64,000 bases of DNA, taken from contig PASP01000006.1 of assembly GCA_002712005.1 (NCBI GenBank), forward strand, positions 242,822 through 306,821, in the 5' to 3' direction. This stretch comes from Halobacteriovoraceae bacterium. GTDB taxonomy: Bacteria > Bdellovibrionota > Bacteriovoracia > Bacteriovoracales > Bacteriovoracaceae. The notes beneath the pieces are model-generated. The model made no database searches. It saw only the letters and a list, made by a program, of their open reading frames with translations, and was not told where the DNA came from. Shown piece after piece: positions 33,316 through 42,406 of this stretch. Positions within the stretch are counted from its first letter, which is position 1, and each line of letters begins with the position of its first letter. The position numbers and the translations under genes are program-made.

Positions 33316-34362
33316 ATGAAAACAATTGGATATGCAGTTCAAAAGCTCGATGCTCATTTAGCCCCCTACCATTTTGAAAGAAGAGACCTCCGTCCCAATG
33401 ATGTCTCTATTGAGATTCTCTACTCAGGTGTATGTCACTCAGATCTTCACACTTGTAACGGAGACTGGGGCGAACAACCTCTTCCCTTGGTCCCTGGTCA
33501 TGAAATTATTGGAAAAGTGATAGATATTGGAAGTGAGGTAAGAAATTATAAAGTTGGAGACCATGTAGGAGTTGGCTGTATGGTTGATAGCTGCCAAGAA
33601 TGTGACCAATGTAATAATGGAGAGGAACAATTTTGTAGAAATGGTCTTACTGGAACCTATGGTTCAAAAGATCGTCAGACAGGAGAAATTACCCAAGGAG
33701 GGCACTCGAAACATATTGTTGTTAGGGAAGAGTTTGTTTTAAAAGTTCCTAAATCACTTGATATCAAAAGAGCTGCTCCTATCCTCTGTGCAGGAATTAC
33801 CACCTATTCACCTCTTAAAACATGGAATGTTTCTAAAGGCTCACGTGTGGCCGTAATTGGACTTGGTGGTCTTGGACATATGGGTGTGAAACTTGCCGTG
33901 GCCATGGGTGCAGAAGTGACTGTGATCAGTCGCTCAAAAGATAAAGAGCAAATGGCGAAGAATTTGGGAGCGAAAGGAATTCTTGCTTCTACAGATGAAG
34001 CAGCAATGAAAGAATCAAAAGGAAGCTTTGATTTAATTCTAGACACTGTTCCCGTGAAACATGACTTTAATATCTATACTCCTCTACTCGATATAGATGG
34101 CACCCTAGTAGTTGTTGGTCAGATTGGACCAATGGAAGAGCCTATGACAGCTCCTCTCGTCATGGGAAGAAGAAGAATCGCGGGCTCACTTATTGGGGGA
34201 ATCAAAGAAACACAAGAGGTTCTTGATTTCTGTGCTCAACATGAAATTCTTCCAGAATGCGAAATGATAAAAGCAGATGAACTGAATAAAGCTTGGGAAT
34301 CTTTGGCCAGTGGAAATCCTGATCATCGATTTGTGATTGATATGAATTCACTTAGCCTCTGA
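33316..34362 (+). CDS. Zinc-dependent alcohol dehydrogenase (YahK/cinnamyl-alcohol type)
   Basis: 348 aa. Catalytic zinc site: SGVCHSDLHT and PGHEIIGKV; structural zinc: CQECDQCNNGEEQFC (four Cys). Cofactor loop: VAVIGLGGLGHMGVKLAVAM, then ISRSKDK, which suggests NADP(H) preference. These enzymes reduce broad aldehydes to alcohols in the cytoplasm. AAGGAGACCCC precedes the ATG. A large hairpin follows the stop. Confidence 0.93.
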   Translation: MKTIGYAVQKLDAHLAPYHFERRDLRPNDVSIEILYSGVCHSDLHTCNGDWGEQPLPLVPGHEIIGKVIDIGSEVRNYKVGDHVGVGCMVDSCQECDQCNNGEEQFCRNGLTGTYGSKDRQTGEITQGGHSKHIVVREEFVLKVPKSLDIKRAAPILCAGITTYSPLKTWNVSKGSRVAVIGLGGLGHMGVKLAVAMGAEVTVISRSKDKEQMAKNLGAKGILASTDEAAMKESKGSFDLILDTVPVKHDFNIYTPLLDIDGTLVVVGQIGPMEEPMTAPLVMGRRRIAGSLIGGIKETQEVLDFCAQHEILPECEMIKADELNKAWESLASGNPDHRFVIDMNSLSL

Positions 34363-34378
34363 TTGTCTAAAAGTCCCT

Positions 34379-34416
34379 AGGTGCCGATCTTAATGAGAAT
34401 TTTAAGATGGGCACCT
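34379..34416. repeat. 15-base-pair hairpin after the alcohol dehydrogenase gene
   Basis: 34379-34393 pairs with 34402-34416 with one G-G mismatch and an 8-base loop. It has no T-run on either side, so it could be a Rho-linked or processing signal. The first possible ATG of the next gene (34407) lies inside its right arm. Confidence 0.65.
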
Positions 34417-35468
34417 CTAAAAATATGCTAAAAAATATTGCTAATCTCTTTCAAAGAATTATCTTAAGCCTCATCAAATGGAAAAGAGGCCAGAATCCCG
34501 AGAATAAATCTTTCGTCATTCTCCCCTATCTATCTTATGCCAGTAGGGAAAGAGTGCATATCAGAGGACGTGTAGTAGAAGGTCTAGCTCCTCTTGATTT
34601 CACTAAGGCCAGCCACACCTTTCGACATTTTGTAAAAGTAATCAAATTATTCTTGGCCCTTGAATCACCCCATGTCCCGATAAAAATAATCATCGATACT
34701 AAAGACGGTCCGATTCGCTATAGGGCGAGAACTAATGCCCAAGGTTTTTTCTTCTTGGATGCAAAGTGGAATGGCTACATGGAAGAGTCTAAGGAGATTC
34801 CCTATCATGTTAGCTTAGATGAAAATGACTCGGACTATGACTCAGTTATCTACACTTCTCACCTTTTTAAAATTCAACCAAATACTAAAAAAGTAATCAT
34901 TAGTGATATAGATGACACCATTTTAAAAAGTAAGGCCACAAGTTTTACGGCCATGATGATGAGAACACTTTTTCGACCTCCTCAAAAAAGAAAGGCCTTT
35001 CCTGAAGCCTCTAAAGCCTATCAAATTCTCAGAAAAGGAAGCGCGAAAAATAATGATATAGAAGACAACCTTTTCTTCTATATCTCCAGCAGTTCTTGGA
35101 ATATCTACCCTCTCCTGAAAGCATTTATTGAACTCAATCAATTTCCACCAGGGGCACTTATTTTACAAGATATTAAAACTGAAAAAGCGACTCAGACAAT
35201 CGCTCATGGCCATAAACTCGACCGCATAAGAGAAGTAATGGAACTCTATCATGATATCCCCATTACCCTCATTGGAGATGCAGGACAACAGGATCAGGAC
35301 ATTTATTTAGAAATGGCGAGAAGATATCCCAAGCGAATAGATAAAATCCTTATACGTAATCGTTGGTGGACTAAAACCATTCAAAATCAAACAGATTATC
35401 TATCTCAGGCTAAAGAACTCAAAATCTCCTTTGAGTATTTTGAAAACTTAGAGGATATTATCCATTAA
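34407..35468 (+). CDS. App1-type phosphatidate phosphatase-like protein (DUF2183)
   Basis: 353 aa from 34407; an ATG at 34425, outside the hairpin, may be the real start. Neither has a clear ribosome site. The C-terminal half is a HAD-like App1 catalytic domain: VIISDIDDTILKSKA (the DxDxT nucleophile), FFYISSSSWNIYP, KLDRIREVM and LIGDAGQQDQDIY. The first 150 residues contain a beta-rich part (VHIRGRVVEGLAP) typical of this family. It probably dephosphorylates phosphatidate or a related lipid; it has no signal peptide, so it acts in the cytoplasm or at the membrane face. Confidence 0.85.
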   Translation: MGTSKNMLKNIANLFQRIILSLIKWKRGQNPENKSFVILPYLSYASRERVHIRGRVVEGLAPLDFTKASHTFRHFVKVIKLFLALESPHVPIKIIIDTKDGPIRYRARTNAQGFFFLDAKWNGYMEESKEIPYHVSLDENDSDYDSVIYTSHLFKIQPNTKKVIISDIDDTILKSKATSFTAMMMRTLFRPPQKRKAFPEASKAYQILRKGSAKNNDIEDNLFFYISSSSWNIYPLLKAFIELNQFPPGALILQDIKTEKATQTIAHGHKLDRIREVMELYHDIPITLIGDAGQQDQDIYLEMARRYPKRIDKILIRNRWWTKTIQNQTDYLSQAKELKISFEYFENLEDIIH

Positions 35469-35589
35469 TTTATAAGTGTAGAAATATACAAATCCTCTAC
35501 TCATCCCCTTAAAAACATAGAACTCCAGATAAGGTATAACTATTATGACAAAGACAAAATGATATAGACCCTATATCTAAGGAGATCAT

Positions 35590-36141
35590 GTGAAAAAAAG
35601 AACTTTATCCTATCTAAAAAAAGTAGCTCTACTTACCAGTTTATCTTCGCTTATAGTGCCTATCCATTCAGTTTATGCAGCACAAGCGGCATCAGTAAAA
35701 CTGGAAGCAAAGAGTAATAGCAAGACCAAAGGACAACTTGAAATTGTTCAAAAAGGAAAAGAAGTTCTCATTAAAGGAGAGATTTCTGGTCTAGGACCAA
35801 ATACAGTACATGGATTTCATGTGCATGAAAACGGAGATTGCTCGGCCAAAGATGGTAGTTCAGCTGGTGGCCATTTTAATCCTATGGATAAGAACCATGG
35901 TGGTCCAGAAATGGATAAACACCATGTCGGAGACCTAGGAAATATTAGGGCCAATAAAAATGGAAAAGCTCTAATTGATAAGAAATATAAATTTCTTACT
36001 TTAGAAGAAGCAAAGAAAGCTTCAATTCTTAATAAGGCGATTATTGTGCACTCTAAGGCAGATGATTTAGAATCCCAACCCTCTGGAGATGCGGGAAAGA
36101 GAATTGCTTGCGGAATTATCAAAGAATCAAAGATTAAATAA
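35590..36141 (+). CDS. sodC: Cu/Zn superoxide dismutase
   Basis: 183 aa, GTG start at 35590 with AAGGAG 5 bases before. The signal peptide ends PIHSVYAAQA. Copper and zinc ligands are in GFHVHENGDCS, SAGGHFNP, HHVGDLGNI and AIIVHSKADD; the conserved Cys pair is in GDCS and IACGII. It removes superoxide in the periplasm. It is followed by a strong terminator. Confidence 0.96.
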   Translation: MKKRTLSYLKKVALLTSLSSLIVPIHSVYAAQAASVKLEAKSNSKTKGQLEIVQKGKEVLIKGEISGLGPNTVHGFHVHENGDCSAKDGSSAGGHFNPMDKNHGGPEMDKHHVGDLGNIRANKNGKALIDKKYKFLTLEEAKKASILNKAIIVHSKADDLESQPSGDAGKRIACGIIKESKIK

Positions 36142-36166
36142 TTGCTATATTTTCAAGATTTAATTT

Positions 36167-36200
36167 GAAGTCTTGTCTTCACTCTAGGAGACAAGACTTC
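36167..36200. terminator. Terminator downstream of sodC
   Basis: A perfect 12-base stem (GAAGTCTTGTCT with AGACAAGACTTC) around a 10-base loop; both sides are AT-rich. Confidence 0.75.
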
Positions 36201-36363
36201 TAAATTTGTTATCTATAAAAATGCCAAAGATAAATATTATCCTTTCTCAGATCATTTCCCAGATCCATTCCCAGATAAAGTAATCTAAATTTTAATATCA
36301 AGTAGACCATTACTGATTACATGAGGTACAAATACTCGTTACAATTAAGTAAACGGAATCATA

Positions 36364-37064
36364 ATGCTTGAAAAATATAAAACTTACCTCTTCGATTTAG
36401 ATGATACTCTCCTCGACTTTAGGGCCTCTGAAGCTCTTGCCTTTAGAAGAATCATCGAGAACCTTCACAATCAAGGAGAACTAAAAACTGAACTCGATTA
36501 CGATACGCTATATGCATATTATAAAGTGGAAAATAAAAAGCTATGGGATCTTTTGACTGCGGTAAAGTAGATAAAGATACCCTTAAAGTTAAACGCTTTG
36601 ATTTGTTAATTAAGAAGTTTAATCTAAAAGCAAGTGCCGAAGACCTATCTGACTCCTACCTTCATGCTCTTCCAGATGCAGTAGTCCTACTTGATCATGC
36701 TATAGAAGTACTCAAGTTTCTCAAAGAACGTGCAGAAATAGGGATTATCACTAATGGGATTGAGTTTGTTCAACATAAGAGAATCGAAAGATCGGGTATT
36801 AAAGAACTTGTAGACTTTGTATGTGTATCAGAGGCCTGTGGTCATGCCAAACCGGATATAAGATTTTTTGAATACGCGGCCAGACATGCGAGGGACTTTA
36901 AAAAGGAAAATGCTGTCATCATAGGGGATCGTTATGAAGCAGATATCGTCGGAGGTCATCGATTTGGTATCGATACATGTTGGTTCAATCATGACGAATT
37001 AACTATCGAAAGGCCTATTCATACTTATGAAATTAGAAGTTTAAAAGATCTCTACACACTTTAA
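36364..37064 (+). pseudogene. HAD hydrolase (YjjG-like) broken by a one-base frameshift
   Basis: The first frame (36364-36570) gives TYLFDLDDTLLDF, the HAD motif I, and ends after NKKLWDLLTAVK. The next frame, from about 36543 to 37064, carries IGIITNGIE (motif II), GHAKPDIRFFEYA (motif III) and VIIGDRYEADIVGG (motif IV). If the TTTT run at 36551-36554 had one more T, the frames would join as LWDLFDCGKVDKDTLK, giving a normal HAD of about 233 aa. So the change is a single lost T, either a mutation or a sequence error. Family members dephosphorylate small phosphates, often nucleotides. Confidence 0.85.
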
Positions 37065-37115
37065 AATAGAGAAAAATAAGAAGACCAAGAAACAGAAATC
37101 AAGAAAACGAAAGAA

Positions 37116-37301
37116 TTATCCCTTTCTCACATTAGTAAGAATAACTTCCCCATTTTCCACTTTATAGGAAATCTCAATAGGACTACAGCAGACCTCGCAG
37201 TCTTCGATATAAGTTTGCCCACCATAGAGAGACTCAAAGACCATAGAGATATTTTGGAAGCAATAAGGACAACTCAAGAAAATTTCTTCTTCATTATACA
37301 T
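37116..37301 (-). CDS. CPXCG-motif cysteine-rich small protein
   Basis: 61 aa. It has two Cys pairs, SCPYCFQ and EDCEVCCSPI, matching the CPXCG zinc-ribbon family of small proteins, whose function is unknown. In this copy the first motif is CPYCF rather than CPXCG, so the Gly is replaced. It is a lone gene. Confidence 0.8.
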   Translation of the reverse strand: MYNEEEIFLSCPYCFQNISMVFESLYGGQTYIEDCEVCCSPIEISYKVENGEVILTNVRKG

Positions 37302-37436
37302 AAGTATCTTATATCACTTGTAATACTGAAATTAACGTTAAATATTATATACAAAAAATTAAGAAAATTTTGTCAGAATATCTATAGAATCAATATATAA
37401 TAATTGAAACCTTTGAATCTTGATATATTGGAATTT

Positions 37437-38138
37437 ATGATGAAGCCATTCATGATTACATTCACGATAGGGATATTCTTGATCCAATCTCTAAAGGCAG
37501 AGGAAGTAAGCCTCGTTACTTTTAAAATCCCTCTATTCATAAAGTCTAAAACAGAAGGTAAATTCATTGAGCTAAGTAATGAGGTGGCCAAGAGGGCCGG
37601 TTTGAAATTTAGCTTTGAAATTTATCCTCCGAAACTAACCATGTATCAATATAATCATAAAAAGGCCCAATGCTTCTTTCCTGTCGTCAGTGAATATATT
37701 CCAAATTCAACACCGAGATCGAAAACCATATTTGAAAAGAAGAATTTCGTCTTTACAAGAGACAAGGCGCAGAAGCTATCAATTCGTGATCTCGAAGGAA
37801 AAAGAGTTGGCCTTACTCTCGGTTACGGATACTCCGACCAACTCACCTCTAATAAGAAAATTGAATTTGAATACACCAATACAGATACTAATAATGTTAA
37901 GAAGTTGATTAATAAGAGAATTGATTACTTTGTCATCGAAGAAAGATCAGGTTTGAAGGCCATATCCAAACACGGCAAAGGAAAAGTATTCTATCACAAA
38001 GATTTTCCTCTAACTCGACAGAAAGTATTCTACAGTTGCCACAATAAAGCTCATATCGAAAAAATTAACAAGGCCATCGAAAGTATGATTGAGGACGGAA
38101 CCCTCAATCAATTCTTCCCTGGCCAAGTTATCAATTAA
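37437..38138 (+). CDS. Periplasmic solute-binding protein (type 3)-like
   Basis: The ATG at 37437 or 37440 is chosen because a signal peptide follows directly (KPFMITFTIGIFLIQSLKAE); 233 aa. The fold pattern fits a family 3 binding protein: ANRAG-like AKRAGLKFSFEIYPP, LEGKRVGLTLGYGYS and AIESMIEDGTLNQFF, the last being a typical C-terminal helix. No ABC transporter genes adjoin. It may feed a sensor or an unlinked transporter. It shares a TTAA stop overlap with the DUF2959 gene. Confidence 0.8.
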   Translation: MMKPFMITFTIGIFLIQSLKAEEVSLVTFKIPLFIKSKTEGKFIELSNEVAKRAGLKFSFEIYPPKLTMYQYNHKKAQCFFPVVSEYIPNSTPRSKTIFEKKNFVFTRDKAQKLSIRDLEGKRVGLTLGYGYSDQLTSNKKIEFEYTNTDTNNVKKLINKRIDYFVIEERSGLKAISKHGKGKVFYHKDFPLTRQKVFYSCHNKAHIEKINKAIESMIEDGTLNQFFPGQVIN

Positions 38139-38773
38139 GCCCTTTCGAGATCAGATATAAAATCAGTGGTCTTCTTTTGGGAGTATTGAATATCTTTAAT
38201 GAGATTCTCGACGTCTCCCATAATATTTTTCATTTCAACTTTTAATTGTCCAATAACCTTGGCATTTAAATTATGCTTAAGAAAGAGAACGTGTTCATGA
38301 TAGCGAGATAGAACCTTTTCCATTTTCTGTTGAATACCGCTCATAGCATTAGCCGTTTCGTAGAATTTCTTCATTGTAACTTTTCGTTTATTCAAACTCT
38401 GTCTACGATAGGACTTATTTGTAAAGCTGTAAGCTTCATCCTTCCACTCATCAAAAAGGTCATCTGCGACTTCTCTTGCCCGTGATATTCTATTTTTTAA
38501 ATCGTCGCTTCTCTTTTTAAAACTTTCGTAATCGTCAGAGAGTTCATCATAGACGTCAGCCAATTCATCATTTTTAAAATTATATTGCTCTCGAATAACT
38601 TCCAAACTATCTTTAAACTGCTCTTTTGCATCTTCCTGAGAGTCTGCAGCATCTTCCATTTTAGCCGCAAGAATATCTCTCTTTTCACGACCAAAGAATT
38701 CCCAAGTATTGTAATAGATAGTAGAACAACTTGATACCATGAGAACCATGGCAACTAGAATAATACGCATCAT
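38135..38773 (-). CDS. DUF2959-family lipoprotein
   Basis: 212 aa, ATG at 38773 or 38770. Lipobox VMVSSCS, then a long Lys/Glu/Asp-rich helical protein predicted as coiled coil, with the family's spaced Trp/Arg positions (YYNTWEFFGREKRD). DUF2959 lipoproteins sit in the outer or inner membrane of proteobacteria and have no known function. It is followed by a convergent binding-protein gene with a 4-base stop overlap. A terminator lies just upstream of its start. Confidence 0.85.
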   Translation of the reverse strand: MMRIILVAMVLMVSSCSTIYYNTWEFFGREKRDILAAKMEDAADSQEDAKEQFKDSLEVIREQYNFKNDELADVYDELSDDYESFKKRSDDLKNRISRAREVADDLFDEWKDEAYSFTNKSYRRQSLNKRKVTMKKFYETANAMSGIQQKMEKVLSRYHEHVLFLKHNLNAKVIGQLKVEMKNIMGDVENLIKDIQYSQKKTTDFISDLERA

Positions 38774-38788
38774 TTAATATCCCCATAT

Positions 38789-38823
38789 TAAAAAAACCCC
38801 ACTTAGGCATATTAAGTGGGGTT
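38789..38823 (-). terminator. Terminator of the DUF1328 gene
   Basis: AACCCCACTTA (38795-38805) pairs fully with TAAGTGGGGTT (38813-38823). The A-run at 38789-38796 gives a T-run on the minus strand. Confidence 0.82.
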
Positions 38824-38836
38824 ATTCATTTTTGTA

Positions 38837-39001
38837 TTATGATTTTCTAACAGCACCTGAAATAAGGTTTATGGCAAGAAGTACCAAAAATACAAAGAAA
38901 AGTACTTTTGCGATCCCTGCAGCAGAACCGGCGATTCCACCAAATCCTAAAACAGCAGCTACAAGAGCGATGACTAAAAAAGTTACTGACCAGCTTAACA
39001 T
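38837..39001 (-). CDS. DUF1328 small membrane protein (YtjA family)
   Basis: 54 aa, too short for most gene lists. GGAGATCTAT precedes the ATG at 39001. The sequence is two membrane helices: [20 protein letters not shown] and a second Ala/Leu/Phe-rich helix, joined by [13 protein letters not shown], the family signature. Such proteins are often induced under stress. It is followed by a good terminator. Confidence 0.88.
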   Translation of the reverse strand: MLSWSVTFLVIALVAAVLGFGGIAGSAAGIAKVLFFVFLVLLAINLISGAVRKS

Positions 39002-39111
39002 ATAGATCTCCTTAGTTGTGAGTTAAACCCTTTGTCACTTACTAAGTTATCCAATAATAGATTTAAGATATTCTTAAGCTTGTCCAAATAATGTGTAAAT
39101 TACACCACAAA

Positions 39112-39393
39112 CTAGATTTCGTTTTGAACAATATGAGAAAAGTCCTTTAACTCATTTTCTGAACAAAAATCCTTATTTTTCTCATACTCTCTTTTAAAGG
39201 ACGCCAAAAGTTCATGGGCCAATGAACGCAGTTTATGGTCTCCCCCCTCTGAGACGGATTCGATTCGCCGTAACTTCAATTCGTCGAGGTACATGAAATA
39301 GACGGCACTATCGCCTTTATCAAGACACTTCTCCTGCATCAAATCTTGAAAGTCCCAAATATTCATTTTCTTAAATTGCCTGATAATGTCCAT
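39112..39393 (-). CDS. Small protein of unknown function
   Basis: 93 aa from the ATG at 39393 with GACGAGAT upstream; a TTG at 39420 is the alternative start. Charged and helix-rich, with IIRQFKKMNIWDFQDLMQEK at its N-terminus and no export signal. No family is recognised. It is an isolated minus-strand gene between the DUF1328 gene and the glutaminase-like gene. Confidence 0.6.
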   Translation of the reverse strand: MDIIRQFKKMNIWDFQDLMQEKCLDKGDSAVYFMYLDELKLRRIESVSEGGDHKLRSLAHELLASFKREYEKNKDFCSENELKDFSHIVQNEI

Positions 39394-39509
39394 GATTGTA
39401 TATCTCGTCTTTAATTTCAAATAGTTATAAGTATATCTTGAGAAATCAAGAGTAGCTTCATTATAGAAATTCTGACTTCATATCTCAAGAAAAGATCCGA
39501 AAAGAAGTT

Positions 39510-40355
39510 ATGCTCACGTTGCTTAGAATCTCTATCTTTATGATAATCCCTTTTCTTTTTGGCCCATTTTCTCTTATGGCCAATGAGTCTTTATATGAGG
39601 CGATTGAAGGTTTTAATGAAGTGGTTGATAACGCCACTGAACCCCTAGATTCTTGTCATGATGGAAAGCGACTTCCCCACACCCTTGGTTTTAATAAGGG
39701 GGATGATGCGTCTGAGTTTCACCAAGAAGTTGATTTAGGTCTTGGAAGTCAATTCCCTCAAACAACTTATGAGGACGATCAGATTAGTATTCTTACGCAG
39801 GAGCAAGCAGATAAACTCTTTAAGGCCTTTGAAGAAGTGGCCTATATGAAATTTGACTATCTTCATGCGGGCTGTGAAATCAGGGCCCATGAGTTTGCTC
39901 TTATTGCCAAAGAAAACGGTATTGAGATGGGTAAGGCCATGACCATGTATGGTGATGAAATTGATCGTGGTGGACTTTATCCAGAAGAATGGGAAAGAAT
40001 GAGAAAGCAGGGAAAAACTCCACCTGTACCAGAAGGATTTGTTGGATGGCGCTATCATGTGGCTCCCTACATTATGGTAAGACAAGGGGATCAGGTTATA
40101 CCTTATGTCTTTGATATAGGCGTTGCACAAGAAAAGAAGACTCTTGGCCAGTGGAATAAATCTCTCACCCACGCAACCCAAAGAGAAACGCGAACCTTTG
40201 TTAAAGACCGTGCTTATCTTCATCCCGATGACAGAAACCCTCGACAACCTGAGCAGAGCTATATTCAAACTGAACTCAACAAACAAGAGCTCATTAGAGA
40301 GATGGGAATTTTCGAATTTGAATATTGGAATGAGAAGGGATTATTAGAATATTAA
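39510..40355 (+). CDS. Exported protein-glutaminase-like cysteine enzyme
   Basis: 281 aa with a signal peptide (LTLLRISIFMIIPFLFGPFS, cleavage near MAN). The core looks like the protein-glutaminase fold, with nucleophile Cys122 in HAGCEIRAHEFALIAKENG, His183 in WRYHVAPYIMV and Asp202 in PYVFDIGVA, in the right order and spacing, and a final TLGQWNK stretch. Protein glutaminases deamidate glutamine side chains of target proteins; relatives are used as secreted enzymes or effectors. The match was made by eye, so family membership is inferred. A wall-modifying YkuD gene follows downstream after 140 bases. Confidence 0.65.
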   Translation: MLTLLRISIFMIIPFLFGPFSLMANESLYEAIEGFNEVVDNATEPLDSCHDGKRLPHTLGFNKGDDASEFHQEVDLGLGSQFPQTTYEDDQISILTQEQADKLFKAFEEVAYMKFDYLHAGCEIRAHEFALIAKENGIEMGKAMTMYGDEIDRGGLYPEEWERMRKQGKTPPVPEGFVGWRYHVAPYIMVRQGDQVIPYVFDIGVAQEKKTLGQWNKSLTHATQRETRTFVKDRAYLHPDDRNPRQPEQSYIQTELNKQELIREMGIFEFEYWNEKGLLEY

Positions 40356-40495
40356 AACTTTTCATGACTCACTGAACTAACTTTTCATCGACTTAAAATT
40401 TCTTTCGTCTAGGCCATAATTTAAATTTTACTTGGCCATCACTTCTTAAATTGATATGAATGCCTCCGTTAAAAACTTAACACTGGGGTCTTACC

Positions 40496-41452
40496 ATGAT
40501 GCATAAAATTAAAGAAAAGAATATTTTCATTCTTAGACTTATCTTTACACTAGGTCTTGGAATGAATTTAACTTCCGTTGCCGCAAAGAATCCTTGGAGT
40601 AACGGGTATACTCCTAATTGGGTTAAGCAATGCGAGCAAGCTCAAAGAAACTTAGAGCTCTCTGAACTCAAAGATATTAATCGTTGTACCTCTAAAGGTT
40701 ACACAGGTTATTACGACGATCTTGATTACTATTCTCAAATGGACTTCAATGGAAGATACCGCTTCAATGGAATCGAAAGCGTTCATGTTGTTGTGACCGA
40801 TGCTGCACAAGACAGAGATATTCCAGACTACGGTCACTGCCGTTCAAAAATGTGTTATCGCGCCTATGTCTATATCAATGGAGATGAGTATACGGGTCAA
40901 CATATTGCGACTTGGGTAACGACACCTGGTATGCCATGGCGTGATGGATCAGGAGGAAACTATACTCCTGAGTCTCTCTATGTTTATCAAACTTCACCTA
41001 AGAGAAACCAAAATAGTAAAGGTGATTTCTTGCTGCAAAAAGATAATGAAATGGGATTAGCAGGAAAAGTTACCGGTAAATTTCCAGGCTATTTTGTAAT
41101 GGATCACTATGTAAATTCAAATGATGAGGATATGGGCTGGGCAACTTTCTATCACTATGGGATCGCCTTTCATTCCTCCTATAGTGTAAACGGTGATGTA
41201 GGATCTCATGGATGCACACGCTTAAAATATGTTGAAGCTAAGAAAATGAACTTTCTTGCACGACACGTAGGAAGAAAATTCAGCGTGGAAACTCGTTATA
41301 CAGAAAGAAGAAAACTCACTCGTTGGTTTAGAGATAAAGTTATGCTTCAGCTCGACCCACGTCGCATGGAAATATTTGAAAATCAAAATAGTCAGGAAAA
41401 TTTGAGCACTTCTAAAAAAGAAGAGAGAAATTTCCTCTTTGAGGTAAACTAA
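40496..41452 (+). CDS. L,D-transpeptidase (YkuD domain)
   Basis: 318 aa, with an N-terminal export segment (FILRLIFTLGLGMNLTSVAA). The catalytic motif is GDVGSHGCTRL (Cys240), preceded by FHSS (His226), matching the HX13-14[S/T]HGC[T/V]R pattern. The upstream WVTTPGMPWRDG stretch is a typical active-site strand. It joins D-Ala3-mDAP type cross-links or attaches proteins to peptidoglycan in the periplasm. The small Cys-rich gene 41479 follows after 26 bases. Confidence 0.92.
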   Translation: MMHKIKEKNIFILRLIFTLGLGMNLTSVAAKNPWSNGYTPNWVKQCEQAQRNLELSELKDINRCTSKGYTGYYDDLDYYSQMDFNGRYRFNGIESVHVVVTDAAQDRDIPDYGHCRSKMCYRAYVYINGDEYTGQHIATWVTTPGMPWRDGSGGNYTPESLYVYQTSPKRNQNSKGDFLLQKDNEMGLAGKVTGKFPGYFVMDHYVNSNDEDMGWATFYHYGIAFHSSYSVNGDVGSHGCTRLKYVEAKKMNFLARHVGRKFSVETRYTERRKLTRWFRDKVMLQLDPRRMEIFENQNSQENLSTSKKEERNFLFEVN

Positions 41453-41478
41453 ATCTACTCACTTTCAAAGGTAGATTA

Positions 41479-41853
41479 ATGAAGCTCATAAGTACTATAC
41501 TTATCCTCTTAATATTCAATCATTCGTTAAGGGCCGAACAAAGAGAAATCTTTGTCGGCTCTTGCTTTATGAAGCAAGATAATTACTGCACCGATAATAT
41601 ATTAATCGATGCGGATCAAAAGAAAATCAATTCATGGAAAGAGATTGTCAAAAACTATTGTCAGCAAGCTCATGGCCTCTACAAAAAAACCAGATGTCCC
41701 GATAAGAATAAAGTCTGGGCCTGTGTCAGTGACAATAAAAAAGAGAGGGAACTCACTTGGCAGTACTCCACAACTTCAAAAAGAGATTTGAAGTTCAGAA
41801 AAATGGGCTGTCAAAGTATTCAGCATTTTAAGGTGAAAAAAGCATCCAAATGA
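41479..41853 (+). CDS. Small secreted cysteine-containing protein
   Basis: 124 aa with a signal peptide (KLISTILILLIFNHSLRAE). Cys residues appear at regular places (VGSCFMK, DNYCTDN, KNYCQQ, TRCPDK, WACVSD, MGCQS), six in all, suggesting three disulfides. No family is recognised. It lies 26 bases after the L,D-transpeptidase gene and is probably co-transcribed. Its end overlaps the convergent membrane-protein gene by about 25 bases. Confidence 0.65.
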   Translation: MKLISTILILLIFNHSLRAEQREIFVGSCFMKQDNYCTDNILIDADQKKINSWKEIVKNYCQQAHGLYKKTRCPDKNKVWACVSDNKKERELTWQYSTTSKRDLKFRKMGCQSIQHFKVKKASK

Positions 41854-42178
41854 TAATAGCAACACCACAAATCAACTGACTTATCCCTCTAAAACTGATG
41901 ATCTTTTGACCAAAAGCTATCCATTCGTTTGTGGAGGGAGTTCTTCCCCACTTCTTTCTTAATTTTTCTATAACCTTAGGTTTCAACTTCGCTTGGAGGT
42001 TCTTATCTTTTGAAAAGACGTATTGAGAAAGGAATAAGGCCAAAAGAAAAACATAGGGAAGTTCAGAAATAGGATACGGACTCAAGCAATCAAAGAGAAC
42101 AAGAGGTAGCCAAAAAGTTCCAAATAAAAAGATTAAATACTTATATTGAAAGTAAAAATATACCTTGAGTGATTGCAA
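41828..42178 (-). CDS. Small membrane protein of unknown function
   Basis: 116 aa, TTG start at 42178 behind GGAGAG with good spacing. Three hydrophobic segments: near residues 13-30 (LIFLFGTFWLPLVLFD), 38-52 and the C-terminal GISQLICGVAIIIWMLF. A Lys/Arg-rich middle (AKLKPKVIEKLRKKWG) is likely cytoplasmic. No family is recognised. It overlaps the end of the Cys-rich secreted gene on the other strand. Confidence 0.6.
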   Translation of the reverse strand: MQSLKVYFYFQYKYLIFLFGTFWLPLVLFDCLSPYPISELPYVFLLALFLSQYVFSKDKNLQAKLKPKVIEKLRKKWGRTPSTNEWIAFGQKIISFRGISQLICGVAIIIWMLFSP

Positions 42179-42360
42179 TCGGACTCTCCAACTTTATTTT
42201 TCCTATCTCTATAATAGCAAAGGTGAAATTATGACTTAATTAATACGGAATTGAAATAAATTTGAATTTCTAGAATAGAAAGGGATATAATTAGCCAACT
42301 ATTTTTCTCTATTAATTTCACCTATCGCTTAAATTCGTAGCAGAAAATATTTTAAACCTT

Positions 42361-42376
42361 CCCCATAAAAATGGGG
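42361..42376 (+). repeat. Small hairpin in the cstA leader
   Basis: CCCCAT (42361-42366) and ATGGGG (42371-42376) pair around AAAA, about 30 bases before the start codon. It could be a terminator-like or leader element; no tail supports termination. Confidence 0.4.
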
Positions 42377-42406
42377 TTCTCCCTAGAATAGAAAAGAGTA
42401 AACAAA

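Noticed and set aside
36240-36290. Short CCAGAT-type direct repeats between sodC and the HAD gene
   Set aside because: Only three degenerate copies; too short and irregular to call a repeat element.
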